NCBI GenBank assembly: GCA_035635555.1
Contig: DASQAT010000056.1
Coordinates: 1-64,000, forward strand
Length of the DNA stretch: 64,000 nt
Source of the DNA: Candidatus Dormiibacterota bacterium
GTDB lineage: Bacteria; Acidobacteriota; Polarisedimenticolia; Gp22-AA2
Direction of reading: 5' to 3'
The translations under genes and the position numbers were made by a program. Below, in pieces: positions 39,891-49,483 of the stretch; the stretch's first letter is position 1; each line of letters begins with the position of its first letter. The notes under the pieces are model-generated. The model searched no databases, had not been told where the DNA came from, and worked only from the letters and a program-made list of their open reading frames with translations.

Positions 39891-40927
39891 GACGGGTCGT
39901 GGTCGTCGGGGGGACCGGGTTCTTCGGCCGCGTCGCGGCCGAGCGTCTGCGGTCCCACGGAGTTCGGGCGGTCCTGGCATCGCGCCGGGCGGGGGCCGAG
40001 CTGCGCGTGGACGTCGAGAATCGCTCCTCGATGAAGACCTCCTTGAAACCGTACGACGTCGTCCTCGACGCGGCCGGCCCGTTCCAGGCGCGCACCACGG
40101 CGCTGATCGAGGCGGCGATCGAGACCGGCTTCGACGTCGTCGATCTCTCCGACAGCCTGCGCTACGCCGAGCGGGTCGCCGATCTGCGTCTGAGGATCGA
40201 AGCCGCGGGGGTCCGTGTCCTGACGTCCTGCAGCTCGGTCTCGGCGGTCGGAGCCGCGGCGATCCACCTGAGCGGCGTCGAGAAGCCGGTGCGGCTGGAT
40301 GTCGTCCTGCGGCCTGCGACGCGCGACACGGCCCACAGGGCGACCGCCCGGGCGCTCTTCGAATCGGTCGGCCGTCCGATCCGTGTCCTGCGGGACGGAC
40401 GGCTGACGCAGGTTACGGGCTGGCGCGAGTCGCGGCGGCTGCGCTTGCCCGCGACCGGACGGAGGATCCGCGCCTACCTGAGCGAAAGCGCCGACGCGCT
40501 TCTCCTGCAGCCCGCCTGGCCGTCGCTGCGGCGCATCGAGTTCCACGTCGACGCGCATGTCCCGGGAATGAATCTCCTCCTCGCCCTGTCGGCGCGCTCG
40601 CAGGCGATCCGGCGTGCAGTGGGCGCGCTTCTGCCGCTCGGTCTGGCTCTCTGCCGGCTGTTCGGAAGTCGCGGCGGCGGCATCCTGTTCGAGGTCGAGG
40701 ACTCGGACGGTGCCTTGGTCACGCTCGCCCTGCAGGCGCCGGCGAAGAGCTATCTGGTCGCGATCGCACCGGCGGTCCTGGCCGCGCGCGCCATTGCGGA
40801 AGGACGCTTCAAACCGACCGGGCTCGTTCCGCCCGAGCAGCACGCCGAGGCGAGCGAGCTCGCCGCGTATCTCGGCTCGCTGGGCATCGATCGTGTCACC
40901 GTCAGGCACGGTCGGAGAGGCGTGTGA
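39887..40927 (+). CDS. Saccharopine-dehydrogenase-like NAD(P)-binding protein
   Basis: A 346-residue protein beginning MRRVVVVGGTGFFGRVAAERL, a Rossmann GxxGxxG nucleotide-binding motif. It continues with DVVLDAAGPFQARTTALIEAAIETGFDVVDLSDS, characteristic of the saccharopine dehydrogenase/trans-acting enoyl reductase-like superfamily. The C-terminal half is diverged (FKPTGLVPPEQHAE near the end). The substrate is unknown; members act on amino-acid or lipid-linked substrates. The start overlaps the stop of the preceding membrane protein, and its stop overlaps the GTG of the hydantoinase fusion, so all three are co-translated. Confidence 0.8.
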   Translation: MRRVVVVGGTGFFGRVAAERLRSHGVRAVLASRRAGAELRVDVENRSSMKTSLKPYDVVLDAAGPFQARTTALIEAAIETGFDVVDLSDSLRYAERVADLRLRIEAAGVRVLTSCSSVSAVGAAAIHLSGVEKPVRLDVVLRPATRDTAHRATARALFESVGRPIRVLRDGRLTQVTGWRESRRLRLPATGRRIRAYLSESADALLLQPAWPSLRRIEFHVDAHVPGMNLLLALSARSQAIRRAVGALLPLGLALCRLFGSRGGGILFEVEDSDGALVTLALQAPAKSYLVAIAPAVLAARAIAEGRFKPTGLVPPEQHAEASELAAYLGSLGIDRVTVRHGRRGV

Positions 40928-43900
40928 GCGCCGGGAGCGGCTGGCGGATCTTCGTCGATACCGGCGGGACGTTCACCGACGCCCTGGCGGTCAACACTTC
41001 GGGCGAGGTGCGGCGGGCGAAGATCCTGAGCAGCGGCGCCCTGCGTGGGACGATCGACCGGGCGGACGGCCGCTCGCGCCTGCGCGTGCGGGCCGACTGG
41101 TCGCTGCCGGACGATTTCCTGCGCGGCTTCCGCTTCCGCGGCCTCGAGCCCGGCTCCCCCGAAGTCACGGTGAGCCGCTACGACGCTGGGACGTCGACGA
41201 TCGATCTGTCTGAGGCGTGGCCCACCGACCTCGTGCCAGGACAGCCGTTCGAAGCAATCTCTCCCGAGGAGTCGCCGGTCCTCGCGGCCCGCATCCTGAC
41301 GCGCACCCCGCCCGGCCGGCCGCTCCCGGTCGAGAGTCTGCGTCTCGCCACGACCCTCGGGACGAACGCGCTCCTCGAGCGGCGTGGCGTGCGCACGGCG
41401 CTGTTCGTCACGCGCGGCTTCGCCGACCTCATTCTGATCGGAACGCAGCAGCGTCCCGATCTCTTCGCGCTCGACGTCCGCCGGCCGGCCCCCCTCTACG
41501 AAAGCGTGGTCGAGGTCGACGAGAGGCTCACGGCCGACGGCTCGATCCTGCGCCCCCTGGAGGAACGGGAGATCGTCGACAGCGCCTCGCGTCTCGCCGC
41601 CTCCGGGATCGAATCGGCGGCGGTGGCCCTCCTGCACAGCCACAGGAACCCGCGTCACGAGGAGCGGGTCCAGGAGATCCTCGAGCGCTGTGGCATCCGC
41701 CACGTGTCGCGCTCGTCCCTGCTGGCGCCGTTCATCAAGATCCTGCCGCGCGCCGAGACGGCCGTCGTCGACGCGTACCTCGCTCCCGTCGTCCGCTCGT
41801 ATCTCGACCGGGTGGGGAGGAGCCTCGTGGGAGGCCGCCTGCACGTCATGACCAGCGCCGGAGGCGTGGTGACGATGACGGCCGCGAGGCCGAAGGACAT
41901 GCTTTTGAGCGGCCCCGCCGGGGGCGTCGTGGGGGCCGCGATCGCCGGCCGAAAGTCCGGGTTCACGAAGGTCATCGCCTTCGACATGGGCGGGACGAGC
42001 ACCGACGTCGCCCGCTTCGACGGCGATTACGAGTACACCTTCGAGCACCAGGTCGGAGACGCCCATCTCGTGGCGCCGGCCCTGGCGATCGAGAGCGTCG
42101 CCGCGGGGGGCGGATCGATCTGCGCGTTCGAGGCCCGGCGGCTGCGGGTCGGACCGCGCAGCGCGGGCGCCAGTCCCGGTCCCGCGTGCTACGGAGCCGG
42201 CGGACCGCTGACGCTGACCGACGTCAATCTGCTCCTGGGACGCCTCGACCCCGCCCGGTTCGGCATCCCGATCGGGGAACAGGCCGCGCAGCGCGCGGCC
42301 GAAATCCTCGTGCGCGCGCTGGCGGAGGAAAGCGCGCCATCCCCCGCGCGCGAGGCGGTGCTGTCGGGGCTCGTCGACATCGCCGACGAGCGGATGGCCG
42401 ACGCCATCCGGACCGTCTCGGTGCGGCGCGGCTACGACCCCGCGGACTACGCCCTCGTGGCGTTCGGCGGAGCTGGCGGCCAGCACGCGTGCGGGGTCGC
42501 CTCGCGGCTGGGGATCCCGATCGTCGTGGTGCCCGCGGATGCCGGGCTCCTCAGCGCCCTCGGTCTGCGGCACGCGGTGATCGAGCGCTTCGCGGAGGAG
42601 CAGGTGCTCGCGCCGCTCGAGACCGCCGCGAAGCACCTGGCCGCCGTGGTCGGACGTCTCGAGCGCCAGGCGATCGAGAGGGTCGCGTCGGAAGGGGTGG
42701 CGCAAAGCGAGATCGACATGCGCCGTCGCACCGTCCACCTGCGCTTCGCGGGACAGGACTCGGTGGTCGAAGTGCCGTACACGGGGGAGGCCTCCCTCGA
42801 GGAGGCGTTCGCCCGGCGCTACGCGGCGCTGTTCGGCCACCGGCCTGAGGGGCGGCCGGTCGAGATCGAGTCGATCCGTGTCGTCGCCTCGTCCCGCCCC
42901 GTCCCGGACGGCGGAGAGCGCCGGCCGCCGGCTGCCTTCGAGGCGGCCCCAGCCGGCACGAGACGCGCCCACTTCTCCGGACGATTCATCGACGTGCCGG
43001 TCTTCGATCGCGACCGGCTCGAGCCCGGGGCCCGCCTGCGCGGGCCGGCCCTCGTGTTCGAGGCGCACGCGGCCACCGTCGTCGACACAGGCTGGAGCGC
43101 TCTCGTCGACGCGGCGCTCGCCCTGGTCCTGCGCCGCGACGGGAACGCCGCGTCGTTATCCGAGTCGGCGCGTCCGGAGGCGGTCCGCCTCGAGCTGTTC
43201 ACGAACCGCTTCCGCGCCATCGCCTCGGACATGGGGGAAAGGTTGAGACGCACCGCCATCTCGACGAACATCAAGGAGCGTCTCGATTTCTCCTGCGCGA
43301 TCCTGGATGCCGCCGGCGAGCTGGTGGTCAACGCACCGCACATTCCCGTGCACCTCGGCGCCCTGGGTCTGTGCGTGCGCCGCCTGCGCGAAACGCTGCG
43401 GCTCGGGCCCGGAGACGTGGCGGTCACCAACCATCCCGCCTACGGAGGCTCGCACCTTCCGGACGTCACGGTCGTCACGCCCGTGTTCTCCGACGGAGCG
43501 GCAGCGGACCCGATCGGCTACGTCGCCAGCCGCGCCCACCACGCCGAGATCGGCGGCAGCCGCCCCGGCTCGATGCCGCCCGCCGCCACGACCCTCGCCG
43601 AAGAGGGGGTCGTCATCCCGCCGCTCTACCTGGTGCGGCGCGGCGAAGCGCTCTGGGACGAGATGCGTCGCCTGCTCCAGGGCCCCCCCTGGCCGTCGCG
43701 CGCGGTCGAGGACAACCTCGCCGACCTGCGCGCAGCCGTCGCGGCGAACCACGCCGGCGCCGAGGCGCTGCGCGGCCTGGCGGGCGAGCACGGCGCCGCG
43801 ACGGTCGCCCTCTACATGGAGAGGCTGAAAGACCTCGCCGCGTCGAGCATAAGCGAGGCCCTGAGCGAGGTCCCGCCCGGCCGTTACGCGGCCGAGGAGA

Positions 43901-44715
43901 GTCTCGACGACGGCACCGTCCTGCGCGTCCTCCTCACACTCAAGGACGGCCGCGCGGCGATCGACTTCACCGGCTCGGCCGGCGTCCACCCAGGCAATCT
44001 CAACGCCACGACGGCCGTGGTGCGCAGCGTCGTCATGTACGTGCTGCGGCTGCTCCTGCGCCGGCCGCTCCCTTTGAACGAAGGGCTGATGCGCGCGGTC
44101 GATCTCACGATCCCGCGCGGCCTGCTGAACCCGGACTTCGACCTCGACCCGGGGCGCGCCCCGGCCATCGTCGGCGGCAACATCGAGACCAGCCAGCGTC
44201 TCGTGGACACGCTCCTCAAGGCGCTGGGGCTCGCGGCCTGCAGCCAGGGGACCATGAACAATGTCCTGTTCGGCGACAAGCACTTCGGCTACTACGAGAC
44301 GATCTGCGGAGGCTGCGGCGCCGGGCCCGGATTCCACGGCGCCAGCGCGGTGCACAGCCACATGACCAACACGCGCATGACCGATGCGGAGATTCTGGAG
44401 CACCGCTACCCGGTGCGCGTCGAACGCTTCGCCGTGCGCCGCGGATCGGGCGGTGCGGGGCGGTACCGGGGCGGCGACGGCGCCGTCCGCGAGATCGTGT
44501 TCCTGTCGAGCGTGTCGTTGTCGGTCCTCGGCCAGCACCGCACGGTGGCACCGTACGGTCTCGCGGGAGGGGCCCCGGGACGCACCGGCGCGCAGCGACT
44601 CGTGCGCGCGAACGGCGAGGTCGTCCCGCTCGGCTCGATCGACAGCTGCGAGGCGGGCCCGGGTGACCGACTGATCGTCGAGACGCCGGGGGGAGGAGGG
44701 TACGGAGCGCCCTAG
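40924..44715 (+). CDS. Hydantoinase A/B fusion (5-oxoprolinase family)
   Basis: A 1263-residue protein in which a HyuA-type ATP-binding half precedes a HyuB-type half. The first half has FVDTGGTFTDALAV at residues 12-25, AFDMGGTSTDVARF and VAFGGAGGQHACGVA. The second half starts near residue 755, with ERLDFSCAILDAAGELVVNAPHIPVHLGALG, TNHPAYGGSHLPDVTVV and a C-terminal GGGGYGAP. This is the single-chain layout of 5-oxoprolinase, which hydrolyses 5-oxoproline or related cyclic amides with ATP; N-methylhydantoinases have the two halves as separate subunits. Substrate specificity is not deducible. It ends 4 bp inside the convergent histidine kinase gene. Confidence 0.92.
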   Translation: MSAGSGWRIFVDTGGTFTDALAVNTSGEVRRAKILSSGALRGTIDRADGRSRLRVRADWSLPDDFLRGFRFRGLEPGSPEVTVSRYDAGTSTIDLSEAWPTDLVPGQPFEAISPEESPVLAARILTRTPPGRPLPVESLRLATTLGTNALLERRGVRTALFVTRGFADLILIGTQQRPDLFALDVRRPAPLYESVVEVDERLTADGSILRPLEEREIVDSASRLAASGIESAAVALLHSHRNPRHEERVQEILERCGIRHVSRSSLLAPFIKILPRAETAVVDAYLAPVVRSYLDRVGRSLVGGRLHVMTSAGGVVTMTAARPKDMLLSGPAGGVVGAAIAGRKSGFTKVIAFDMGGTSTDVARFDGDYEYTFEHQVGDAHLVAPALAIESVAAGGGSICAFEARRLRVGPRSAGASPGPACYGAGGPLTLTDVNLLLGRLDPARFGIPIGEQAAQRAAEILVRALAEESAPSPAREAVLSGLVDIADERMADAIRTVSVRRGYDPADYALVAFGGAGGQHACGVASRLGIPIVVVPADAGLLSALGLRHAVIERFAEEQVLAPLETAAKHLAAVVGRLERQAIERVASEGVAQSEIDMRRRTVHLRFAGQDSVVEVPYTGEASLEEAFARRYAALFGHRPEGRPVEIESIRVVASSRPVPDGGERRPPAAFEAAPAGTRRAHFSGRFIDVPVFDRDRLEPGARLRGPALVFEAHAATVVDTGWSALVDAALALVLRRDGNAASLSESARPEAVRLELFTNRFRAIASDMGERLRRTAISTNIKERLDFSCAILDAAGELVVNAPHIPVHLGALGLCVRRLRETLRLGPGDVAVTNHPAYGGSHLPDVTVVTPVFSDGAAADPIGYVASRAHHAEIGGSRPGSMPPAATTLAEEGVVIPPLYLVRRGEALWDEMRRLLQGPPWPSRAVEDNLADLRAAVAANHAGAEALRGLAGEHGAATVALYMERLKDLAASSISEALSEVPPGRYAAEESLDDGTVLRVLLTLKDGRAAIDFTGSAGVHPGNLNATTAVVRSVVMYVLRLLLRRPLPLNEGLMRAVDLTIPRGLLNPDFDLDPGRAPAIVGGNIETSQRLVDTLLKALGLAACSQGTMNNVLFGDKHFGYYETICGGCGAGPGFHGASAVHSHMTNTRMTDAEILEHRYPVRVERFAVRRGSGGAGRYRGGDGAVREIVFLSSVSLSVLGQHRTVAPYGLAGGAPGRTGAQRLVRANGEVVPLGSIDSCEAGPGDRLIVETPGGGGYGAP

Positions 44716-46847
44716 AGGGACGTCCCGGTCGAGCGGACCGGTCCGGCGTCGTCCTTCGAATCAGGGAAGAGCCGGCCCATCGCGTCGCGCAGGGCATCGA
44801 GGCGGAACGGCTTCCCGAGCAGGAGGGTCCCGGAGGTCGAGGTCAGCTCGATCAAGTTCGGTCGCGTCGTGTCGCTCGCCAGGAAGATGACCCGGCGCGC
44901 GAGCCTGGGTCTCGCGGCCTGGACCGCGTCCAGAAGCATGCGTCCCTCGAGCTGCGGCAGATCGAAGTCGGCGATCACCGCCTCGTACTCCTGGCCGCGG
45001 ATCTTCGCCAGCGCCGTCTCGCCGTTGTCGGCGGTGTCGACCCGGTACCCCAGCCTCTCGAGAAGCTCGAGCACGACACTCTGCACGTCCGCCTCCGGCT
45101 CGGCGATCAGGACGCGCGGTCCGGACGGGCGGCGCACCCCCTCCCCCTTTTTTCGCGATCGGGCGGCGATCGTCTTTGTATCGCGCCCGCGCCCGGCGAG
45201 CACCTTCTTCGCCTGCTCGCCCGCCAGCGCCTCGGCGGGGGCCGCCGGCAGCTCGACGGTGAACACGGCGCCGCGTCCGGGTTTCCCGGAGGCCCGCAGC
45301 GTGCCGCCATGATCGCGCACGATCGCGAAGCAGACCGAGAGACCGAGACCAGCCCCCTGGCCGACCGCCTTGGTGGTGAAGAACGGATCGAACACGCGGC
45401 GGGCGTGCTCCGGCTGGATCCCGGGGCCGTCGTCGGTGAACGTCAGGACGACTTTCCCCCCCTTCTGCCCGCCGCCGATCCTCAGGACGCCGCGGCCGCG
45501 ATGTCCGAACATCGCCTGCTGGGCGTTGGTGATCAAGTTCGTGAAGGCCACACTCAGCTGGTGGAAGTCCCCCAGGACGAGCGGCAACTCGGGGTCGAGA
45601 TCCGTCTCCACTTCGATGCGCGACGACTTGAGATCGTAGGACTTGCGCTCGAGGGTCCTGAGCAGCACCCCGCTCAGGCCGAGGAGCCTCTTCTCCGGCC
45701 TCTCCCGGCGGGCGAAGCGCAGCAGGTCGGCGACGATGCGGGCGGCGCGCTCCCCTTCCCGCACGATCACCTCGACCCCCTTGCGCAGCTTGGAGTCGAG
45801 GTCCCCCGCTTGTAGAAGTTGCCCGTAACCGAGGACCGCGCACAGCGGGTTGTTCAGCTCGTGCGCCACGCCCGACAGCAGACTGCCGAGCGCGACCATC
45901 TTCTCGTTCTGGATGACTTCCTCCTGCGTGTCGCTGATCTGCTGCAGCCGCGTCTGCAGCTCCTTGTGCAGGCGGGCGTTCCCGAGCGCCAGGGCCACGA
46001 GCGACGAGACGATCGCGGCGGTCTGGCGGTCGCGCTCGGTGTAGGGCATCTCCTGGCTCAGGCGGTTCACGTTGAGCACGCCGAGCAGCTCGCCGCGCAT
46101 GGTCAGCGGACAGACGATCGCGGCCCGGATTCTTCGCAGCGACGGCACACCGCCGAACCGCCTGTCACCGGCCACATCGTCGTTGATCAGGGCCGGCTCG
46201 GCCTGCTGCGCCACCCGCCCCGCCACGCGCTCGCCGAGGGCCAGCCGAGTCGCCGTCAGGGTGTCGACCACGCTCGACGTCGAGCGCGCGATGTACAGCT
46301 CGCGGTTCTCCCCCAGGAGCATCAGGGAGGCGTCGTCGGCGCGCAGGATCTCCATCGCCGACTGAACCAGGCGGCCGTACAGCAGGTCGGGATCGAGCGT
46401 CGAGAAGATCGTGCGGCTGAGATCGAACAGCGCCGACCGCTCCAGCAGATTGCGCCGTTCGAGCGCCCTGCCGATCGAAAATTGCAGATCTTTCAGCACC
46501 ACCGGCTTCTGCAGGAAGTCGAACGCTCCCATCCGCAGACTCTCGATGGCGCTCTCGAGCGTGCCGTGCGCCGTCAGGATGATGAACTGGATGTCGGGAT
46601 TGATCTGCCGGATGCGCGAGATCGTCTCGAGACCGTCGATCCCCGGCATCTTCAGATCGCAGATGGCGATGTCGTACGGCGTCGTGCGGGCCTTCAGGAT
46701 CGCACTCTCGCCGTCCGCCGCCACATCGACCGAGAAGCCGCTCTCGCCGAGGGCGTCCTTCAGGACAGTCCTCACCTGCGGCTCGTCGTCGACGACCAGA
46801 AGACTCGCGGGGACCGGTCCCGCCAGCAGTCGGGACTCGATCGGCAT
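44712..46847 (-). CDS. Hybrid sensor histidine kinase (REC-GAF-HisKA-HATPase-REC)
   Basis: A 711-residue soluble kinase with no membrane helix. The N-terminal receiver (12-125) has phosphoacceptor D64 in IAICDLKMPG. A GAF domain spans about 140-295. The dimerisation H-box is GVAHELNNPLCAV, with H329. The ATPase follows, with LITNAQQAMFG, FTDDGPGIQPEHA and GQGAGLGLSV. After a basic linker (about 560-590) a second receiver ends the protein, with acceptor Asp in AVIADFDLPQ. GAF and receiver at the N-terminus suggest that cytosolic signals and an upstream kinase feed into it. No cognate DNA-binding regulator is adjacent; a TPR protein gene lies 34 bp upstream. Confidence 0.92.
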   Translation of the reverse strand: MPIESRLLAGPVPASLLVVDDEPQVRTVLKDALGESGFSVDVAADGESAILKARTTPYDIAICDLKMPGIDGLETISRIRQINPDIQFIILTAHGTLESAIESLRMGAFDFLQKPVVLKDLQFSIGRALERRNLLERSALFDLSRTIFSTLDPDLLYGRLVQSAMEILRADDASLMLLGENRELYIARSTSSVVDTLTATRLALGERVAGRVAQQAEPALINDDVAGDRRFGGVPSLRRIRAAIVCPLTMRGELLGVLNVNRLSQEMPYTERDRQTAAIVSSLVALALGNARLHKELQTRLQQISDTQEEVIQNEKMVALGSLLSGVAHELNNPLCAVLGYGQLLQAGDLDSKLRKGVEVIVREGERAARIVADLLRFARRERPEKRLLGLSGVLLRTLERKSYDLKSSRIEVETDLDPELPLVLGDFHQLSVAFTNLITNAQQAMFGHRGRGVLRIGGGQKGGKVVLTFTDDGPGIQPEHARRVFDPFFTTKAVGQGAGLGLSVCFAIVRDHGGTLRASGKPGRGAVFTVELPAAPAEALAGEQAKKVLAGRGRDTKTIAARSRKKGEGVRRPSGPRVLIAEPEADVQSVVLELLERLGYRVDTADNGETALAKIRGQEYEAVIADFDLPQLEGRMLLDAVQAARPRLARRVIFLASDTTRPNLIELTSTSGTLLLGKPFRLDALRDAMGRLFPDSKDDAGPVRSTGTSL

Positions 46848-46881
46848 TCGGTTTCGGATTCTCCCCGGGGAAACCTCGCGT

Positions 46882-47520
46882 TCAGGGACGGGCGAGCGCG
46901 GTGGTGGGTATCAGTCTCCGGGCGGCTTCGGCCTCGCGGCTGCCCGGCCAGCGCTCGACGATCTCGTCCAGGATCGGGCGCGCCTCCACGTCGCGTCCGA
47001 CCTTCACCAGCACCTCCGCCAGGCGGACCTTGAACAGCGGCTCGTCGGGCGTCTCCTTTGCGCCGCGCTGGAAGTAGCGCACCGCCACGTCCAGGCTGCC
47101 GGCGTCCTGCATCATCGTCCCCAGTCCCAGGAGCGCCGGCGGATATCCAGGCGAGATCGACAGCGCCTCGTGGTACAGCTCGAAGGCGCGTGGCAGGCTG
47201 CGCGTTCCTTCCTGGTACATGCGAGCCAGGACCGCCGCGACCTCGGCGTCGCGCGGCTGCGCCCGGCGCACGCCCTCTTCGATGGCGATGGCGCGCGACC
47301 AGTCGCGCTCCATGGCCAGGGCCAGGGCCGTCTCGTGGCACGCCCGCCAGTCGGCCGCGCGGCCGCACGACATGCAGGACTCCGGAGAGACCTTCTGCTG
47401 CGACGGCGAGGAACCCGCGGGTCCGGCCATCGGCCCCATCGCCATGCCGATCGAAACCGCCATCACGCTCACGAGCGCGAGGACCGCGATCCTGTTCGAC
47501 TGTCGAGCGATCTGCGTCAT
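46882..47520 (-). CDS. TPR-containing membrane-anchored protein
   Basis: A 212-residue protein beginning MTQIARQSNRIAVLALVSVMAVSIGMAMG, a single N-terminal hydrophobic helix that may be a signal or anchor. A short segment follows with cysteines (SPESCMSCGRAADWRACH) and then at least four TPR-type helix pairs (WSRAIAIEEGVRRAQPRDAEVAAVLARMY through LPRAFELYHEALSISPGYPPALLGLGTMM and beyond). The CMSC pair is not a haem motif, because no His follows the second Cys directly. It is transcribed towards the histidine kinase, so it may be part of that signalling unit. Confidence 0.75.
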   Translation of the reverse strand: MTQIARQSNRIAVLALVSVMAVSIGMAMGPMAGPAGSSPSQQKVSPESCMSCGRAADWRACHETALALAMERDWSRAIAIEEGVRRAQPRDAEVAAVLARMYQEGTRSLPRAFELYHEALSISPGYPPALLGLGTMMQDAGSLDVAVRYFQRGAKETPDEPLFKVRLAEVLVKVGRDVEARPILDEIVERWPGSREAEAARRLIPTTALARP

Positions 47521-47641
47521 CCGGAGCCCCCGGGCGAAAAGATAGGCTCCGCCTGGAAAAGGGCAAGCGATCACAATTTGGTGCTCCTCGCGTAGGATCC
47601 CCCCGTCCCGGCCCCACTCGGTATTTCAGGAGGTGACACAG

Positions 47642-49438
47642 ATGCGAAGGCCCTGGTCGTCCATCATTCTGACAGCGCTGGCAGGCGTCCTCGTGGCGGG
47701 ACTGGTGTTCGGGGCCCCGCCGAGCCCGGGACCGGTAGGGGCCGGTGGCCGTCCCGCCCCGGGGGTCGGTCCGGGGCTCGCCGGCCCGTCGCGGGCCCGG
47801 GAGGCCGACCTGGTGCTGCGCGGCGGTGCTATCTACACGCTGGACGCGGTCCGCTCGTGGGCCGAGTCGGTGGCGATCCGCAAGGACACCATCCTGTACG
47901 TCGGACCGGACAGCGGCGTCGGTCCGTACGTCGGCTCGCGCACGCGCGTGGTGAACCTAGAAGGGCGCATGGTCCTGCCGGCGTTCCAGGACGCGCACAT
48001 CCACCCGATCAGCGGCGGCATCAGCCAGATGCAGTGCGCCCTGTACGATCTTGAAACGAAGGAGAGGTACCTGGTCGCCGTCGCCAAGTACGCGTCGGAG
48101 CACAAGGACGCCCCCTGGATCAGAGGGGACGGCTGGTCCCTCGCGGCCTTCGCGCCGACCGGGATCCCGGACAAGAGGCTGCTCGACCCGGTCGTGCCGG
48201 ACAGGCCGGTCTACCTCGAATCGAGCGACGGCCACTCGGCCTGGGTCAACAGCAAGGCACTGTCGATAGCAGGGATCACGAAGGACACCCCCGATCCCCC
48301 CGGCGGGCGCATCGATCGCGACCCGCGGACAGGCGAGCCGGTCGGCAGCCTGCAGGACTCCGCCATGAATCTCGTCAGCCGCAAGGCCCCCCCTTACACC
48401 GCGCAGGAAAGACAGGACGGACTGCGCCGCGCGCTCAGACTCCTGAACGGCTTCGGCATCACCTCGTTCCAGGACGCCAGCGTCGACACCGACTCGCTCG
48501 AGACGTACCGCGCGCTCGACGAGAAGGGAGAGCTGACCGCGCGCGTCGTGGCGTCATTGTGGTGGGAGCGCGACAAGGGGGAGGAGCAGATCGCCGGCTT
48601 CCTGGAGGAGCGCCGCAAGTACACCAAGGGGCGCGTGCGCGCCACGACGATCAAGATCATGCAGGACGGCGTCATGGAGGTGCAGACCGCCGCCATGCTC
48701 GAGCCCTACAAGGGAAAGCCCGGCGCGCGCGGCCTGGAGATGGTCGAGCCCGAGGCGCTGAAGAAGTACGTCACGCGCCTCGACAAGGAAGGGTTCCAGG
48801 TCCACTTCCACGCCATCGGCGACGCCGCCATAAGGCACTGCCTCGACGCCCTCGAGGCGGCGCGCCGCGCCAACGGGGCGCGCGACAGCCGTCACCACAT
48901 CTCGCACCTCGAGATCTTCAACCCCGCCGACATCCCGCGTTTCCGCGCCCTCGGCGTCGTGGCGAACTTCCAGCCGCTCTGGGCCTTCGCCGACGATTAC
49001 ATTGTGAAGCTCACGCTGCCGTTCCTCGAGCCCGAGCGCGCCCGCTGGATCTATCCGATCGGCAGCCTCTACCGCAGCGGCGCCGTCATCGCCTTCGGCA
49101 GCGACTGGTCGGTCTCCTCCCCCAACCCGCTCGAGGAGCTCGAGGTCGCCGTCACACGCATGGGCCCGCAGGGGGAGACGAAGGAGCCGTTCATCCCGGA
49201 GGAGCGGATCGATCTCCCCGAGGCGCTGGCCGCCTTCACCATCAACGCCGCCTACGTGAACTTCCAGGACGACAAGACCGGCTCGATCGAGACGGGCAAG
49301 CGCGCCGACCTCGTCGTGCTCGACCACAACCTGTTCACGATCAAGCCGGAGGCGATCTCCGACACGAAGGTCCTCCTGACGCTTCTCGACGGCCAGCCGG
49401 TGCACGGGAACTTTTCGCTCGCGGCAGCCTCGAAGTAG
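47642..49438 (+). CDS. Exported amidohydrolase (YtcJ-like)
   Basis: A 598-residue metal-dependent hydrolase. A signal peptide (residues 1-27) precedes the amidohydrolase-3 domain. It starts ADLVLRGGAIYTLDAVRSWAESVAI, then has GRMVLPAFQDAHIHPISGG with the HxH-type metal ligands, the His of GFQVHFHAIGDAAIRHCLDA, SHLEIF for the next His, and FGSDWSVSSPNPLEEL for the Asp. C-terminal GKRADLVVLDHN closes the beta-sandwich. YtcJ relatives hydrolyse amides or related bonds; the substrate is unknown. ATG 47642 is chosen because AGGAGGTGA lies 7 nt upstream, which rules out the in-frame GTG at 47633. Confidence 0.88.
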   Translation: MRRPWSSIILTALAGVLVAGLVFGAPPSPGPVGAGGRPAPGVGPGLAGPSRAREADLVLRGGAIYTLDAVRSWAESVAIRKDTILYVGPDSGVGPYVGSRTRVVNLEGRMVLPAFQDAHIHPISGGISQMQCALYDLETKERYLVAVAKYASEHKDAPWIRGDGWSLAAFAPTGIPDKRLLDPVVPDRPVYLESSDGHSAWVNSKALSIAGITKDTPDPPGGRIDRDPRTGEPVGSLQDSAMNLVSRKAPPYTAQERQDGLRRALRLLNGFGITSFQDASVDTDSLETYRALDEKGELTARVVASLWWERDKGEEQIAGFLEERRKYTKGRVRATTIKIMQDGVMEVQTAAMLEPYKGKPGARGLEMVEPEALKKYVTRLDKEGFQVHFHAIGDAAIRHCLDALEAARRANGARDSRHHISHLEIFNPADIPRFRALGVVANFQPLWAFADDYIVKLTLPFLEPERARWIYPIGSLYRSGAVIAFGSDWSVSSPNPLEELEVAVTRMGPQGETKEPFIPEERIDLPEALAAFTINAAYVNFQDDKTGSIETGKRADLVVLDHNLFTIKPEAISDTKVLLTLLDGQPVHGNFSLAAASK

Positions 49439-49483
49439 TCCTGCGCACCGTGGTAGACTGACCGCACACCTCAGGAGGAGCCT

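Noticed and set aside
46882-47520. Cytochrome-type haem-binding motif in the TPR protein
   Set aside because: The CMSCG sequence lacks the His needed for CxxCH, and the later RACH has only one Cys.
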